This document shows positions 25,155-33,611 of a stretch of 64,000 bases of DNA, one piece after another. The DNA lies in contig CAWFET010000002.1 in NCBI GenBank assembly GCA_963815045.1, forward strand, positions 186,001 to 250,000, given 5' to 3'. A program made the translations under genes and the position numbers. The DNA is from DASUPK01 sp963815045. GTDB taxonomy: Bacteria; Actinomycetota; Thermoleophilia; Solirubrobacterales; 70-9. The notes under the pieces were generated by a model that made no database searches, was not told where the DNA came from, and saw only the letters and a program-made list of their open reading frames with translations. The first letter of the stretch is position 1. The number at the start of each line of letters is the position of its first letter.

Positions 25155-25925
25155 ATGAAGGTGGAAGCCGCGGTCTCGGCCGACGAGATGATGACCGTGG
25201 TGGCCGCGCGGGCGCTGACGGATGAGACGGTCTGCTTCGTCGGGATCGGCCTGCCCAGTACCGCCGCCAACCTGGCCCGCCTCACCCACGCCCCGCGCAC
25301 CGTGCTCGTCTACGAGTCCGGCACGATCGGCTCGAAGCCGAAGAACCTGCCCCTCTCCATCGGGGACGGCGAGCTGGCCGAGACCGCGGACGCGGTCGTC
25401 CCGGTCCCGGAGATCTTCGCCTACTGGCTGCAGGGGGGCAGGATCGACGTCGGCTTCCTCGGCGCGGCGCAGATCGACCGGCTTGGCAACCTGAACAGCA
25501 CGGTGATCGGCGAGTACGAGCGGCCCAAGGTGCGGCTGCCCGGCGGCGGTGGCGCGCCCGAGATCGCGGCCATGGCCAAGGAGGTGATCGTGATCATGCG
25601 ACAGTCCCAGCGGAGCTTCGTCGAGAAGCTCGACTTCCGCTCATCGGTCGGCTACGGCGACGCGCCGGGGGACCGCGAGCGCCTCGGCATGCCCGGGCGC
25701 GGGCCGACCGAGGTGATCACGGACCTGGGTGTGCTCCGGCCGGACCCCGAGAGCCGGGAGCTCACCCTGACCCAGATTCATCCCGGCGTCTCGGTCGAGC
25801 AGGCGCGCGCGGAGACCGGATGGCCGCTCCAGGTCTCGGAGGCCGTGGAGGACACCGAACCGCCCACCGACGACGAGCTCCGAGTCCTGCGAGAGCTCCG
25901 GGCGACACTGGAGGCACCCGCATGA
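25155..25925 (+). CDS. CoA-transferase subunit B (3-oxoadipate/glutaconate type)
   Basis: This 256-residue beta subunit contains the active-site Glu in LVYESGTIGS, which carries the covalent CoA, plus a VGIGLPSTAANLARL start and GGRIDVGFLGAAQIDRLG. It pairs with subunit A. The ATG at 25155 is preceded by GGAGGAGGCGGAG. It ends 25 nt before pcaH, so ring cleavage and CoA transfer are co-expressed. I assign 3-oxoadipate as substrate from context. Sequence alone would also allow glutaconate or steroid-ring substrates. Confidence 0.8.
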   Translation: MKVEAAVSADEMMTVVAARALTDETVCFVGIGLPSTAANLARLTHAPRTVLVYESGTIGSKPKNLPLSIGDGELAETADAVVPVPEIFAYWLQGGRIDVGFLGAAQIDRLGNLNSTVIGEYERPKVRLPGGGGAPEIAAMAKEVIVIMRQSQRSFVEKLDFRSSVGYGDAPGDRERLGMPGRGPTEVITDLGVLRPDPESRELTLTQIHPGVSVEQARAETGWPLQVSEAVEDTEPPTDDELRVLRELRATLEAPA

Positions 25926-25950
25926 TTCATCGATCAAGGAGGAGACCAAG

Positions 25951-26676
25951 ATGGCATCGGAGCTGACGCGGAACGGCGAGGTGATCGGCTACCGGCACGA
26001 CGACCTCGAGGTGGATCCTCCCTATCTCTTTCCGGACTACGTCTCGACCCGGACCAGGGCGCCGAAGCGCCCGCTGGTGCCCCTCGCCCACACGCTCTCC
26101 GAGGTCACGGGCCCCGTCTACGGCGACGAGCGGATCGGCGAGCTCGACAACGACCTGACGCGGCAGTACGAGGGCGAGCCCCTCGGCGAGCGGATCATCG
26201 TCCACGGCCGCCTGCTCGATCAGGACGGCAAGCCGGTGCGGAACTCGCTGATCGAGATCTGGCAGGCGAACGCCGCGGGGCGCTACCGCCATGACGGAGA
26301 TCGCCACCCGGCTCCGCTCGATCCCAACTTCGCCGGTGGCGGCCGGACGATGACCGACGGCGAGGGACGCTACGAGTTCATCACCGTCAAGCCCGGCGCC
26401 TACCCGTGGAAGAACAATCCCAACGCCTGGCGCTCCAGGCACATCCACTTCTCGCTCTTCGGCCCAGCGTTCGCGACCAGGCTGATCACCCAGATGTTCT
26501 TCCCTGGCGACTCCCTCTTCTTCCAGGACCCGATCTTCAACTCGGTGCCCGATCCGAAGGACCGCGAGCGGATGATCTGCCGCTACGACCACGAGCGGAC
26601 GGTCCCCGAATGGGCCCTGGGCTACGAGTTCGACATCGTCCTGCGTGGCCGCGATGCCACCCCGATGGAGGACTAG
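25951..26676 (+). CDS. pcaH: Protocatechuate 3,4-dioxygenase beta subunit
   Basis: This 241-residue intradiol dioxygenase subunit carries the non-haem iron(III) ligands as Tyr112 (GRYRHD), Tyr151 (GAYPWKN), His164 and His166 (RHIHFS). The family repeat IIVHGRLLDQDGKPV and EIWQANAAGRY are present, as is the N-terminal DYVSTRTRAPKRPL segment typical of PcaH. It opens the protocatechuate ring between the two hydroxyls to give 3-carboxy-cis,cis-muconate. AAGGAGGAG lies before the ATG. It is followed directly by pcaG with no gap. Confidence 0.93.
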   Translation: MASELTRNGEVIGYRHDDLEVDPPYLFPDYVSTRTRAPKRPLVPLAHTLSEVTGPVYGDERIGELDNDLTRQYEGEPLGERIIVHGRLLDQDGKPVRNSLIEIWQANAAGRYRHDGDRHPAPLDPNFAGGGRTMTDGEGRYEFITVKPGAYPWKNNPNAWRSRHIHFSLFGPAFATRLITQMFFPGDSLFFQDPIFNSVPDPKDRERMICRYDHERTVPEWALGYEFDIVLRGRDATPMED

Positions 26677-27240
26677 ATGCCGGCTCTGACGCCATCCCAG
26701 ACGATCGGCCCGTTCCTGGCGATACAGGTCCCCTACGAGGGCGAGGAGCGGATGGTCCCCGAGAACGATCCCGACGCGATCCACCTCCACGGCAGCATCT
26801 ACGACGGCGAGGGCGAACTCGTTGACGATGCACTGGTCGAGATCTGGCAGGCCAATCGCGCCGGACGCTATGCCCATCCCGAGGACGGCCGCGACGACCT
26901 CCCTCTCGAGGAGGGATTCACGGGCTTCGGGCGCTGCGCGACCGACGGCGAGGGCCGCTTCGAGTTCATCACCGTCAAGCCCGGCCCGGTGCCGGGCCCC
27001 GGCGGCCGGATGCAGGCCCCGCATCTGGACGTCTCGGTGTTCGCGCGCGGGCTGCTGAAGCGACTGGTGACGAGGATCTACTTCCCCGACGAGGCGGAGG
27101 CCAACGCCGCAGACCCCGTGCTCTCGCTGATCGAGGACGAGGCCGAGCGCCAGACGCTGATCGCGCAGCAGGAGGACGGGGCCCTGCGCTTCGACATCCG
27201 CCTGCAGGGCGAGGGCGAGACCGCCTTCTTCGTCGTCTAG
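26677..27240 (+). CDS. pcaG: Protocatechuate 3,4-dioxygenase alpha subunit
   Basis: This 187-residue alpha subunit starts with LTPSQTIGPFLA, the usual PcaG opening. It shares the intradiol beta-sandwich (IHLHGSIYDGEGELV, EIWQANRAGRYAHP, RFEFITVKPG) but lacks the full set of iron ligands, as expected. It packs with PcaH to form the active enzyme. The ATG begins right after the pcaH stop codon. Length and motif positions are normal. Confidence 0.92.
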   Translation: MPALTPSQTIGPFLAIQVPYEGEERMVPENDPDAIHLHGSIYDGEGELVDDALVEIWQANRAGRYAHPEDGRDDLPLEEGFTGFGRCATDGEGRFEFITVKPGPVPGPGGRMQAPHLDVSVFARGLLKRLVTRIYFPDEAEANAADPVLSLIEDEAERQTLIAQQEDGALRFDIRLQGEGETAFFVV

Positions 27241-27243
27241 CTG

Positions 27244-28407
27244 GTGCCCGGCGAGCCATTCAGCCGGCTCTTCGTCCCCGAAGCCGTCGCCGAGACGACC
27301 TCCGGGGAGGCTTGGCTGGCGGCGATGCTGGACGTTGAGGGCGCGCTCGCCGAAGCCGAAGCCGAAGCGGGGCTCGTTCCTGACGCAGCGGCGAAGGCGA
27401 TCCGGGCGGCGTGCGATCCGGGCGGTTTCGACATCGAGCGCCTCTCCGCGGATGGCAGGGGTTCGGCCAACCCCGTCGTGCCGCTGGTCGCGGAGCTGCG
27501 AGAGAAGGTCGGCGGGGACGCCGCGGAGTCCGTCCATCGCGGCGCGACCAGCCAGGACGTGATGGACAGCGCCGCGATGCTGGTCGCGAGCCGCGCACTG
27601 GGGGTGATCCGGCCGGAGCTCGACGGCGTCGCGGCGGCCTGCGCGGAGCTCGCCGAACGGCACCGTGAGACGCAGATGGCCGGCCGGACCCTCCTCCAGC
27701 AGGCCGTGCCGGTCACCTTCGGCCTCAAGGCGGCGGTCTGGCTCGACTCCGTCGTCTCCGCCCGCGAGCGGCTGGACTCCATTTCGCTCGCGGTGCAGCT
27801 GGGCGGTCCTGCCGGGACCCTCGCCTCCCTCGGTCCCGGCGGCGAGCGCGTCGTCGGCCTCCTGGCGGCCCGGCTGGGACTCGACGAGCCCGCGCTGCCG
27901 TGGCACGTCTCACGTGTGCGGATCGCCGACCTCGGGGCGTCGCTCGCGATCGTCGCCGGCGTTCTGGAGAAGATCGCCCTGGACGTGGCCCTGCTCTCGC
28001 AGACCGAGGTGGGGGAGGTGGCCGAGCCGTCTGGCGGGAACCGTGGGGCCTCCTCGAGCATGCCCCACAAGCGAAATCCAGCCGGCTCGGTGGTCGCGAT
28101 CGCCTGCGCCCGGCGGGTCCGCGGCGACGCCGGCGTCCTCCTCGCCGCGATGCCGCAGGAGCTCGAGCGGGCGGCTGGGGCCTGGCAGTCGGAGTGGGGG
28201 CCGCTCAGCGACGCCCTGGCCCTGACCGGCGGGGCCGCGACGGCGATGCGCGAGGCTCTCGAGGGCCTGGACGTGCGTCCGGAGCGCATGCGGGAGAACC
28301 TCAAGCTGCTGCGGGCCGAGCTCCCGGACCCGGAGGCCGGCGAGGACGTGGGCTCAGCGGGAGCTTTCGTCGATCGCGCCCTGTCACGCTACGGGGAGGG
28401 ATCGTGA
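27244..28407 (+). CDS. pcaB: 3-carboxy-cis,cis-muconate cycloisomerase
   Basis: This 387-residue member of the fumarase/aspartase superfamily has HRGATSQDVMDSAAM, the AGRTLLQQAVPVTFG helix and the superfamily signature GASSSMPHKRNPAGS. It converts 3-carboxymuconate to 4-carboxymuconolactone. It is shorter at the C-terminus than Pseudomonas PcaB (about 450 residues), a form common in other bacteria. The GTG at 27244 begins 3 nt after the pcaG stop without a clear ribosome site, so translation is probably coupled. Confidence 0.88.
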   Translation: MPGEPFSRLFVPEAVAETTSGEAWLAAMLDVEGALAEAEAEAGLVPDAAAKAIRAACDPGGFDIERLSADGRGSANPVVPLVAELREKVGGDAAESVHRGATSQDVMDSAAMLVASRALGVIRPELDGVAAACAELAERHRETQMAGRTLLQQAVPVTFGLKAAVWLDSVVSARERLDSISLAVQLGGPAGTLASLGPGGERVVGLLAARLGLDEPALPWHVSRVRIADLGASLAIVAGVLEKIALDVALLSQTEVGEVAEPSGGNRGASSSMPHKRNPAGSVVAIACARRVRGDAGVLLAAMPQELERAAGAWQSEWGPLSDALALTGGAATAMREALEGLDVRPERMRENLKLLRAELPDPEAGEDVGSAGAFVDRALSRYGEGS

Positions 28408-29180
28408 GCGTGGAGGTCGAGTACACCCTGGAGGGTCCCGGCGATGCCCCCGTCGTCGCCTTTTCCAATTCGCTTGGCACGACGGGGACCATGTGGGACG
28501 CGCAGGCGGCGGCGCTCTCGGATCGCTACCGGGTGCTGCGCTACGACACACGGGGGCACGGCGGAACGCCGGCTCCGCCCGGGCCCTATTCGGTGGCCGA
28601 GTTGGGCGGCGACCTGCTCGCCCTGCTCGACCGCCTCGAGCTGGAGCGGGTCTCCTTCTGCGGGCTTTCGATCGGCGGCATGACCGGGATGTGGCTCGGG
28701 GTGAACGCCGGCGAGCGAATCGACCGGCTGGCGATCTGCTGCACGGCGATGACGTTGCCGCCGCCCGAGATGTGGACCGAGCGCGCCGCGCTGGTCCGGA
28801 ACGACGGCATGGGGGCGGTGATCGACGCGACGATGGAGCGCTGGTTCACGCCGGCCTTCCCGAAGCGACGCCCGGAGGTGGTGAAGCGGATCAGGGAGCT
28901 CTTCCTGGCGACCAACCCCGAGGGATACGCCGGATGCTGCGAGGCCCTGGGCGACTTCGACATGACCGGCGAGCTCGGGGCGGTGCGAGCCCCAACGCTG
29001 GTCATTGCCGGCGAGGAGGACCCGGTCGGGACGCCCGAGCGCGCCGCGGCGGTCGCCGCGGAGGTCGTCGACTCGCGACTCGTCGTCCTTCCCGAGGCGC
29101 GCCACCTGGCGGCGGTTGAGCAGGCCGATGTGGTGACGAAGGAGCTGGAGCGGCTCCTCGACGGGGGGGTGGCGGGGTGA
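28404..29180 (+). CDS. pcaD: 3-oxoadipate enol-lactonase
   Basis: This 258-residue alpha/beta hydrolase has SNSLGTTGTMWDAQ and LRYDTRGHGGT, the usual PcaD opening. The nucleophile Ser89 lies in CGLSIGGMTG, the acid in GEEDPVG and the His in EARHLAAVEQ. It hydrolyses the enol-lactone to 3-oxoadipate. The GTG at 28404 overlaps the pcaB stop by 4 nt. A second GTG 6 nt later is better spaced from GGGGAGGG and may be used instead. In some actinobacteria PcaD and PcaC are one protein, but here they are separate genes. Confidence 0.9.
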   Translation: MSVEVEYTLEGPGDAPVVAFSNSLGTTGTMWDAQAAALSDRYRVLRYDTRGHGGTPAPPGPYSVAELGGDLLALLDRLELERVSFCGLSIGGMTGMWLGVNAGERIDRLAICCTAMTLPPPEMWTERAALVRNDGMGAVIDATMERWFTPAFPKRRPEVVKRIRELFLATNPEGYAGCCEALGDFDMTGELGAVRAPTLVIAGEEDPVGTPERAAAVAAEVVDSRLVVLPEARHLAAVEQADVVTKELERLLDGGVAG

Positions 29181-29551
29181 GCGACCGGTACGAGCGAGGG
29201 ATGAAGGCCCGGCGTGAGGTGCTGGGCGACCACCACGTCGACGGCGCGATCGACAGGACCACCGAGTTCACCAAGGACTTCCAGGATCTGATCACGCGCT
29301 ATGCCTGGGGCGAGATCTGGACCAGGCCCGGGCTCGATCGCCGGATGCGCAGCGCGATCACCCTGACCGCCCTGATCGCGCTGGGGCACTTCGAGGAGCT
29401 GGCCATGCACGTCCGGGCGGCGCGCCGGAACGGGCTCAGCGACGACGAGATCAAGGAGGTGCTGCTGCAGTCGGCGATCTACTGCGGCGTGCCGGCGGCC
29501 AACCACGCCTTCAAGATCGCCAGCGACGTTCTGGAGGAGGAGAGCGAATGA
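29177..29551 (+). CDS. pcaC: 4-carboxymuconolactone decarboxylase
   Basis: This 124-residue CMD-family protein starts RYERGMKARREVLGDHHVDG, exactly the PcaC pattern, followed by RSAITLTALIALGHFEELAMH and the late QSAIYCGVPAANHAF with the conserved Cys and His. It decarboxylates 4-carboxymuconolactone to the enol-lactone that PcaD uses. It overlaps pcaD and the next dehydrogenase gene by 4 nt each. It completes the intradiol branch as far as 3-oxoadipate. Confidence 0.92.
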   Translation: MSDRYERGMKARREVLGDHHVDGAIDRTTEFTKDFQDLITRYAWGEIWTRPGLDRRMRSAITLTALIALGHFEELAMHVRAARRNGLSDDEIKEVLLQSAIYCGVPAANHAFKIASDVLEEESE

Positions 29552-30336
29552 GCCCGGCGGTCGCGATGATCGGGCTCGGCGAGGCGGGCTCCGCGATCGC
29601 CACGGATCTTGTCGCGGCGGGAGCATCGGTCCGCGGCTGGGACCCGGTGGCGGCGACCCCTGGCGGCGTCGAGGCGGCGAGCGGCGCAGCCGAGGCCGTC
29701 GCCGGTGCGGACGTCGTGATCAGCGCCAACTCCGCCGCCGTTGCGCTCGAGGTGGCGGAGTCCGCCGCCCCGGCGCTCGGCGAGGGCCAGGTCTTCGCCG
29801 ATCTGAACACGGCCGCCCCGGCCCTGAAGCGCGAACTGGCCGAGGCCGTCGGGCCCACCGGCGCCCTGTTCGCGGACGTGGCACTGATCGGACCGGTTCC
29901 CGGGAACGGGCTCAGGACCAGGGCCCTGGTCTCCGGCGACGGCGCCGGGTCCTTTGCCGAGACGCTCGGGCCCCTCGGCATGCCGGTCTCCGTGGTCGGA
30001 GCGGACCCCGGCGCAGCGGCCGCGCGCAAGCTGGCGCGGAGCGTCTTCGCGAAGGGGCTGGCTGCGGCGATCGGCGAGTCGCTTGCGGCTGCCGAGCAGC
30101 TCGGCTTCGAGGAGTGGCTCTACGCCGATCTCGAGCGAACCCTGGAGGACGCGGACGGGGCGCTCCTGCGGCGGCTGATCGAGGGCAGCCGGATCCACGC
30201 GAAGCGCCGTGTCGAGGAGATGTCGGCGGCCGCCGAGATGCTCCAGGAGGCTGGGGTGGAGCCGCGAATCGCCTCAGCCAGCGAGGCCTGGCTCCGGTCC
30301 CTCGCGCGCGAGTCGGAGGCCGGAGCCGCGCGATGA
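29548..30336 (+). CDS. NAD(P)-binding 3-hydroxyacid/6-phosphogluconate-type dehydrogenase with DUF1932-like C-terminus
   Basis: This 262-residue protein starts with the Rossmann motif AMIGLGEAGSAIATDL, has VVISANSAAVAL and FADLNTAAPALKRELAE, and then a helical C-terminus (KLARSVFAKGLAAAIGESL) like the DUF1932 domain. It would oxidise or reduce a hydroxy acid or semialdehyde. It is the first gene of the block that follows the Pca genes. A job in oxidising the ring-cleavage semialdehyde, in place of LigC, is my inference. The catalytic Lys expected in this superfamily is probably within the KLARSVFAK stretch. Confidence 0.7.
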   Translation: MSPAVAMIGLGEAGSAIATDLVAAGASVRGWDPVAATPGGVEAASGAAEAVAGADVVISANSAAVALEVAESAAPALGEGQVFADLNTAAPALKRELAEAVGPTGALFADVALIGPVPGNGLRTRALVSGDGAGSFAETLGPLGMPVSVVGADPGAAAARKLARSVFAKGLAAAIGESLAAAEQLGFEEWLYADLERTLEDADGALLRRLIEGSRIHAKRRVEEMSAAAEMLQEAGVEPRIASASEAWLRSLARESEAGAAR

Positions 30337-31295
30337 CCAAGCCGGTCGGTGATCTCGCCCACATCGGCCACGCCGAGCTGCTCACCCCGGAGCCCCAGCG
30401 CTCGCTCGAGTTCTTCACCCAGGTCCTCGGAATGGAGGAGGAAGCGCGCGAGGGGCAGTCCGTCTACCTGCGGGGGTGGGGCGACTACCAGCGCTACTGC
30501 CTGAAGCTCACCGAGTCGGCGGCGGCCGGCCTCGCGCACATGGCGATCCGCGCCTGGAGCGAGGAGGCCCTGCGGAGCCGCGCCGCCGCGATCGAGGCGG
30601 CGGGGCGTGGGGTCGGCTGGATCGACGGCGACGTGGGGCACGGCCCCGCCTACCGCTTCACCGATCCCGACGGGCACCCGATGGAGATCTACTACGAGGC
30701 CGAGCGCTATTCCCCACCCGAGCATCTTCGGCCCTCACTGAAGAACCAGCCGCAGCGCTACACGGGCCGCGGCGCCGCGATCAAGCGCCTCGACCACGTC
30801 AACCTGCTGGCAGAGGACGTGCGGGCCAATCGCGACTTCGCGGAGGAGGTCCTCGGATACCGCCTCTACGAGCGGATTGAGCTCGACGATGGCAGCGAGA
30901 CGGGCGCCTGGATGAGCCTCTCGATCGCTGCCCACGAGCTGATCTACGTCCGGGACGCCTACGGCGCCCGCGGCCGGCTGCACCACCTCGCCTTCTGGGT
31001 CGACACCCGCGAGGAGGTCCTCCGGGCCGCCGACGTCTTCCTCGACAACGACATCCACATCGAGGCGGCGCCGTCCAAGCACGCCGTCGCCCAGGGCTTC
31101 TTCCTCTACGGCTTCGAGCCGGGCGGCAACCGCGTCGAGGTGACCACCGGCGGCTACTTCGTCTTCGACCCCGATCCAGAGGCGACGGTGTGGTCCGAGG
31201 CCGAGCGGGCCAAGGGCCAGGCCTGGGGCGTGAAGACGGTCGAGAGCTTCCACACCTACGGGACGCCGGTGGTTGAGGAGCCGGCAAAGACATGA
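30333..31295 (+). CDS. Type I extradiol ring-cleavage dioxygenase (VOC superfamily)
   Basis: This 320-residue protein has two VOC modules and the iron-binding triad of catechol 2,3-dioxygenases: His155 (RLDHVNLL), His218 (RLHHLAFWV) and Glu269 (GGNRVEV). The conserved catalytic Tyr259 is in FFLYGFEPGGNR. BphC uses the same spacing (146/210/260). It would cleave a catecholic ring next to the hydroxyl pair. It overlaps both neighbours by 4 nt. Having an extradiol enzyme in the same operon as the intradiol PcaGH is unusual. Candidate substrates are protocatechuate, gallate, 3-O-methylgallate or a homologous catechol. Confidence 0.85.
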   Translation: MTKPVGDLAHIGHAELLTPEPQRSLEFFTQVLGMEEEAREGQSVYLRGWGDYQRYCLKLTESAAAGLAHMAIRAWSEEALRSRAAAIEAAGRGVGWIDGDVGHGPAYRFTDPDGHPMEIYYEAERYSPPEHLRPSLKNQPQRYTGRGAAIKRLDHVNLLAEDVRANRDFAEEVLGYRLYERIELDDGSETGAWMSLSIAAHELIYVRDAYGARGRLHHLAFWVDTREEVLRAADVFLDNDIHIEAAPSKHAVAQGFFLYGFEPGGNRVEVTTGGYFVFDPDPEATVWSEAERAKGQAWGVKTVESFHTYGTPVVEEPAKT

Positions 31296-32230
31296 GCGCC
31301 ACCGGCCAGGCGACCGAGGCTCCGTCGGATGCCGCGCGCGAGCTGGTCCGCGGCGCGTACGACCTGCACGTCCACATCTGGCCGGACGTGGTCGAGCGCC
31401 GGATCGACGACATCGGCCTGGCCCGGCGCTTCGCGGAGCTGGGGCTCGCGGGCTTCGTGCTCAAGTCCCACTACAACTCGACAGCCGAGCGGGCCTCGGT
31501 GGTGCGGGAGGCCGTGCCCGGCGTCGATGTGCTCGGGGCGATCGTCCTCAACCAGGCCATTGGCGGGATCAATCCCGTCGCCGTTGAGATCGCCGCTCGG
31601 GAGGGGGCGCGCAAGGTGTGGCTGCCGACCGTCGACTCGGAGAACGAGCGCGCGCACCTCGCCGCCGCCGGGCCCGACACGAAGCTGCCGGTCTGGTCGA
31701 AACTCGAGTTCGAGCTGCGCGAGAAGGGGATCGGGGCCGACCCGGTCGCGGTCTCCGACGACGACGGCGAGCTGCTTCCCGAGACCCGCGACGTGCTGGC
31801 GCTCGCCGCCGAGCACGGGATGGCGCTCTCCACGGGCCACATCTCGGGGGCCGAGGCGCTCACCGTCGTCGAAGCTGCCCTCGCGGCGGGCGTCGAGAAC
31901 GTGGTCCTCACCCACCCGGACTATCCCGGCCAGGCGATCTCGATAGACGACCAGGTCGAGCTGGCCCGGAAGGGCGCGATGATCGAGCGCTGCTTCACGA
32001 CGCCCTACACGGGCAAGTGCAGCTGGGAGCAGTGGATCGATGGGACCCGCGCCGTAGGGCCCGAGCGCACAGTTCTCTCCAGCGACCTCGGCCAGGTGAA
32101 GAACCCGCCGGTCGAGGACGGGCTGCCGCTGATGGCGGAGAAGCTGCTCGAGGCCGGCTTCACCGAGGATGAGGTCCGGACGATGGCCGTCGACAACACC
32201 CGCCTGCTGGCGGGGGCGGAGGCGCCGTGA
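31292..32230 (+). CDS. DUF6282-like metal-dependent hydrolase
   Basis: This 312-residue TIM-barrel-like protein has YDLHVHIWPDVVERR with the metal-binding pair His26 and His28, FVLKSHYNST, KVWLPTVDSENE, GMALSTGHISGAEA, VVLTHPDYPGQ and LSSDLGQVKNPP. This His pattern and length fit the DUF6282 family of amidohydrolase-like proteins. It may hydrolyse a lactone or pyrone formed after ring cleavage, taking the part of LigI. That role is inferred only from its position between the dioxygenase and the GalB-like gene. Confidence 0.65.
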   Translation: MSATGQATEAPSDAARELVRGAYDLHVHIWPDVVERRIDDIGLARRFAELGLAGFVLKSHYNSTAERASVVREAVPGVDVLGAIVLNQAIGGINPVAVEIAAREGARKVWLPTVDSENERAHLAAAGPDTKLPVWSKLEFELREKGIGADPVAVSDDDGELLPETRDVLALAAEHGMALSTGHISGAEALTVVEAALAAGVENVVLTHPDYPGQAISIDDQVELARKGAMIERCFTTPYTGKCSWEQWIDGTRAVGPERTVLSSDLGQVKNPPVEDGLPLMAEKLLEAGFTEDEVRTMAVDNTRLLAGAEAP

Positions 32231-32982
32231 GCGAGAACGAAACGGGTCGCTCCTCGCCTTCGGCTGCGGAGCGCCCTCGCGTAATGGCCATCGGCGCTCA
32301 CGCAGCGGACTTCCTCTGGCGAGCCGGAGGAGCGCTCGCCCTCGCCGCCGAGCGGGGCGGCACCGCCAGCGTGATCGCCCTCTCCTATGGAGAGAGGGGC
32401 GAGGCGGGGGAGCTCTGGAAGGAGGAGGGCCAGACGATCGAGAACGTGAAGAAGGTCCGCCACGCGGAGGCCGAGGCCGCCGCGCAGGCACTGGGCGCAG
32501 ACTTCCGCTGCTTCGACCTCGGCGACTATCCGCTGGAGGTGTCCGGAGAGGGACTGGAACAGCTGGTCGACGCGATCCGTGAGCTCGCCCCCGACGTCCT
32601 GATCACGCACACGGACCGCGACCCGTTCAACCCCGATCACCCGGTCGCCTTCCACGCGGTGGAGCGCGCCCGCGCGCTGGCCGCCGGCGCGGGCGTTGCC
32701 AGCGCATTCCCGACGATCAAGCCGCCCCGGTTCTTCCTCTTCGAGCCGCATCAGCCCGAGCTCTGCAACTTCACGCCGAGCGTCTTCCTCGACATCACGC
32801 CGGTGTTCGAGAAGAAGGTGGCGGCGATGGCGGAGATGCGCTCCCAGCAGTACCTGCAGACCTACTACGCCCAGCGCGCCGAGCAGCGCGGCAACCACGC
32901 CCGCCGGGTCTCGGGCGACTCCGAGATCCGCCAGGCCGAGGCCTTCATGCGCGTGGTGCCGAACGCGGTCGCCGAGCTGTGA
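32227..32982 (+). CDS. PIG-L (LmbE)-family protein resembling 4-oxalomesaconate hydratase GalB
   Basis: This 251-residue PIG-L-fold protein has VMAIGAHAADFLWRAGGALA, where the common AHPDDE is replaced by AHAADF while the metal-binding HxxD spacing is kept. It also has THTDRDPFNPDHPVAFHAV, which supplies further metal ligands. GalB of Pseudomonas putida, a 4-oxalomesaconate hydratase, belongs to this fold. The neighbouring RraA-type gene would encode the next step of that pathway. The protein could instead be a deacetylase, but no amino-sugar genes are near. Confidence 0.7.
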   Translation: MSENETGRSSPSAAERPRVMAIGAHAADFLWRAGGALALAAERGGTASVIALSYGERGEAGELWKEEGQTIENVKKVRHAEAEAAAQALGADFRCFDLGDYPLEVSGEGLEQLVDAIRELAPDVLITHTDRDPFNPDHPVAFHAVERARALAAGAGVASAFPTIKPPRFFLFEPHQPELCNFTPSVFLDITPVFEKKVAAMAEMRSQQYLQTYYAQRAEQRGNHARRVSGDSEIRQAEAFMRVVPNAVAEL

Positions 32983-33611
32983 GCACCGCCCGGGACCTCT
33001 CCGCCTACACGGAGCTCGGCGAGCTCGGCGCGGCGACGGTGTTCGAGGCGTCCGGGCGCGAGGGCCTGATCGACCTGGACCTCCACCAGGTGATCCCCGG
33101 CTCGCGTGCCACCGGCCCCGCCCGGACGGTCCGCTGCGCGCAGGGGGACATCCTCATGGTCCACGTCGCGATGGACCGGCTCGAGGCCGGCGACGTGCTC
33201 GTCCTCACCATGCCCTCGCCCGCGCCGGTCGCCCTGCTCGGCGAGCTGCTCGCCACCCAGGCGAAGGTGAAGGAAGCGGCCGCGGTGCTGATCGACGCCG
33301 CCGCCCGCGACACCGACGATCTGCGCGAGCTCGGCCTGCCGGTCTGGGCGCGCTGGATCAGGGTCCAGGGCGCAAAGCGGGAGGAGGCCGGCGCGATCAA
33401 CGAGCCGGTCCAGGTGGGCGGGGCACGGATTGAGCCCGGCGATGCCGTGGTTCTCGACTCGGACGGGGCCGTGGTCGTGGGGCGCGAGCGCATCGGCGAT
33501 GTCCTGGAGGCCTCCAGGGAGCGCGCGGAGAACGAGCGGGAAAAGCGCGAGCAGTTCCGCTCCGGGGTGCTTTCCTATGACCTGTACGACCTGCGGAGGA
33601 GGTTCGAGTGA
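32979..33611 (+). CDS. RraA-like 4-carboxy-4-hydroxy-2-oxoadipate (CHA) aldolase candidate
   Basis: This 210-residue protein has the RraA/CHA-aldolase core: GELGAATVFEASGREGLID, IPGSRATGPARTVRCAQGD, GELLATQAKVKEAAAVLID and the catalytic Arg-Asp pair in AARDTDDLRELGLPVWA. CHA aldolases (LigK, GalC, ProA) split 4-carboxy-4-hydroxy-2-oxoadipate into pyruvate and oxaloacetate and need a divalent metal. Its position directly after the GalB-like gene, with a 4-nt overlap, supports aldolase over an RNase E inhibitor. It would complete an extradiol branch into central metabolism. Confidence 0.75.
   Translation: MSTARDLSAYTELGELGAATVFEASGREGLIDLDLHQVIPGSRATGPARTVRCAQGDILMVHVAMDRLEAGDVLVLTMPSPAPVALLGELLATQAKVKEAAAVLIDAAARDTDDLRELGLPVWARWIRVQGAKREEAGAINEPVQVGGARIEPGDAVVLDSDGAVVVGRERIGDVLEASRERAENEREKREQFRSGVLSYDLYDLRRRFE

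Noticed and set aside
30333..31295. Glyoxalase I
   Set aside because: The length of 320 residues, two VOC modules and the His/His/Glu triad with the late Tyr fit a ring-cleavage dioxygenase better.
32979..33611. RraA ribonuclease E inhibitor
   Set aside because: The Arg-Asp aldolase pair and the adjacent GalB-like gene favour CHA aldolase. RNase E regulation would not explain its place in an aromatic operon.
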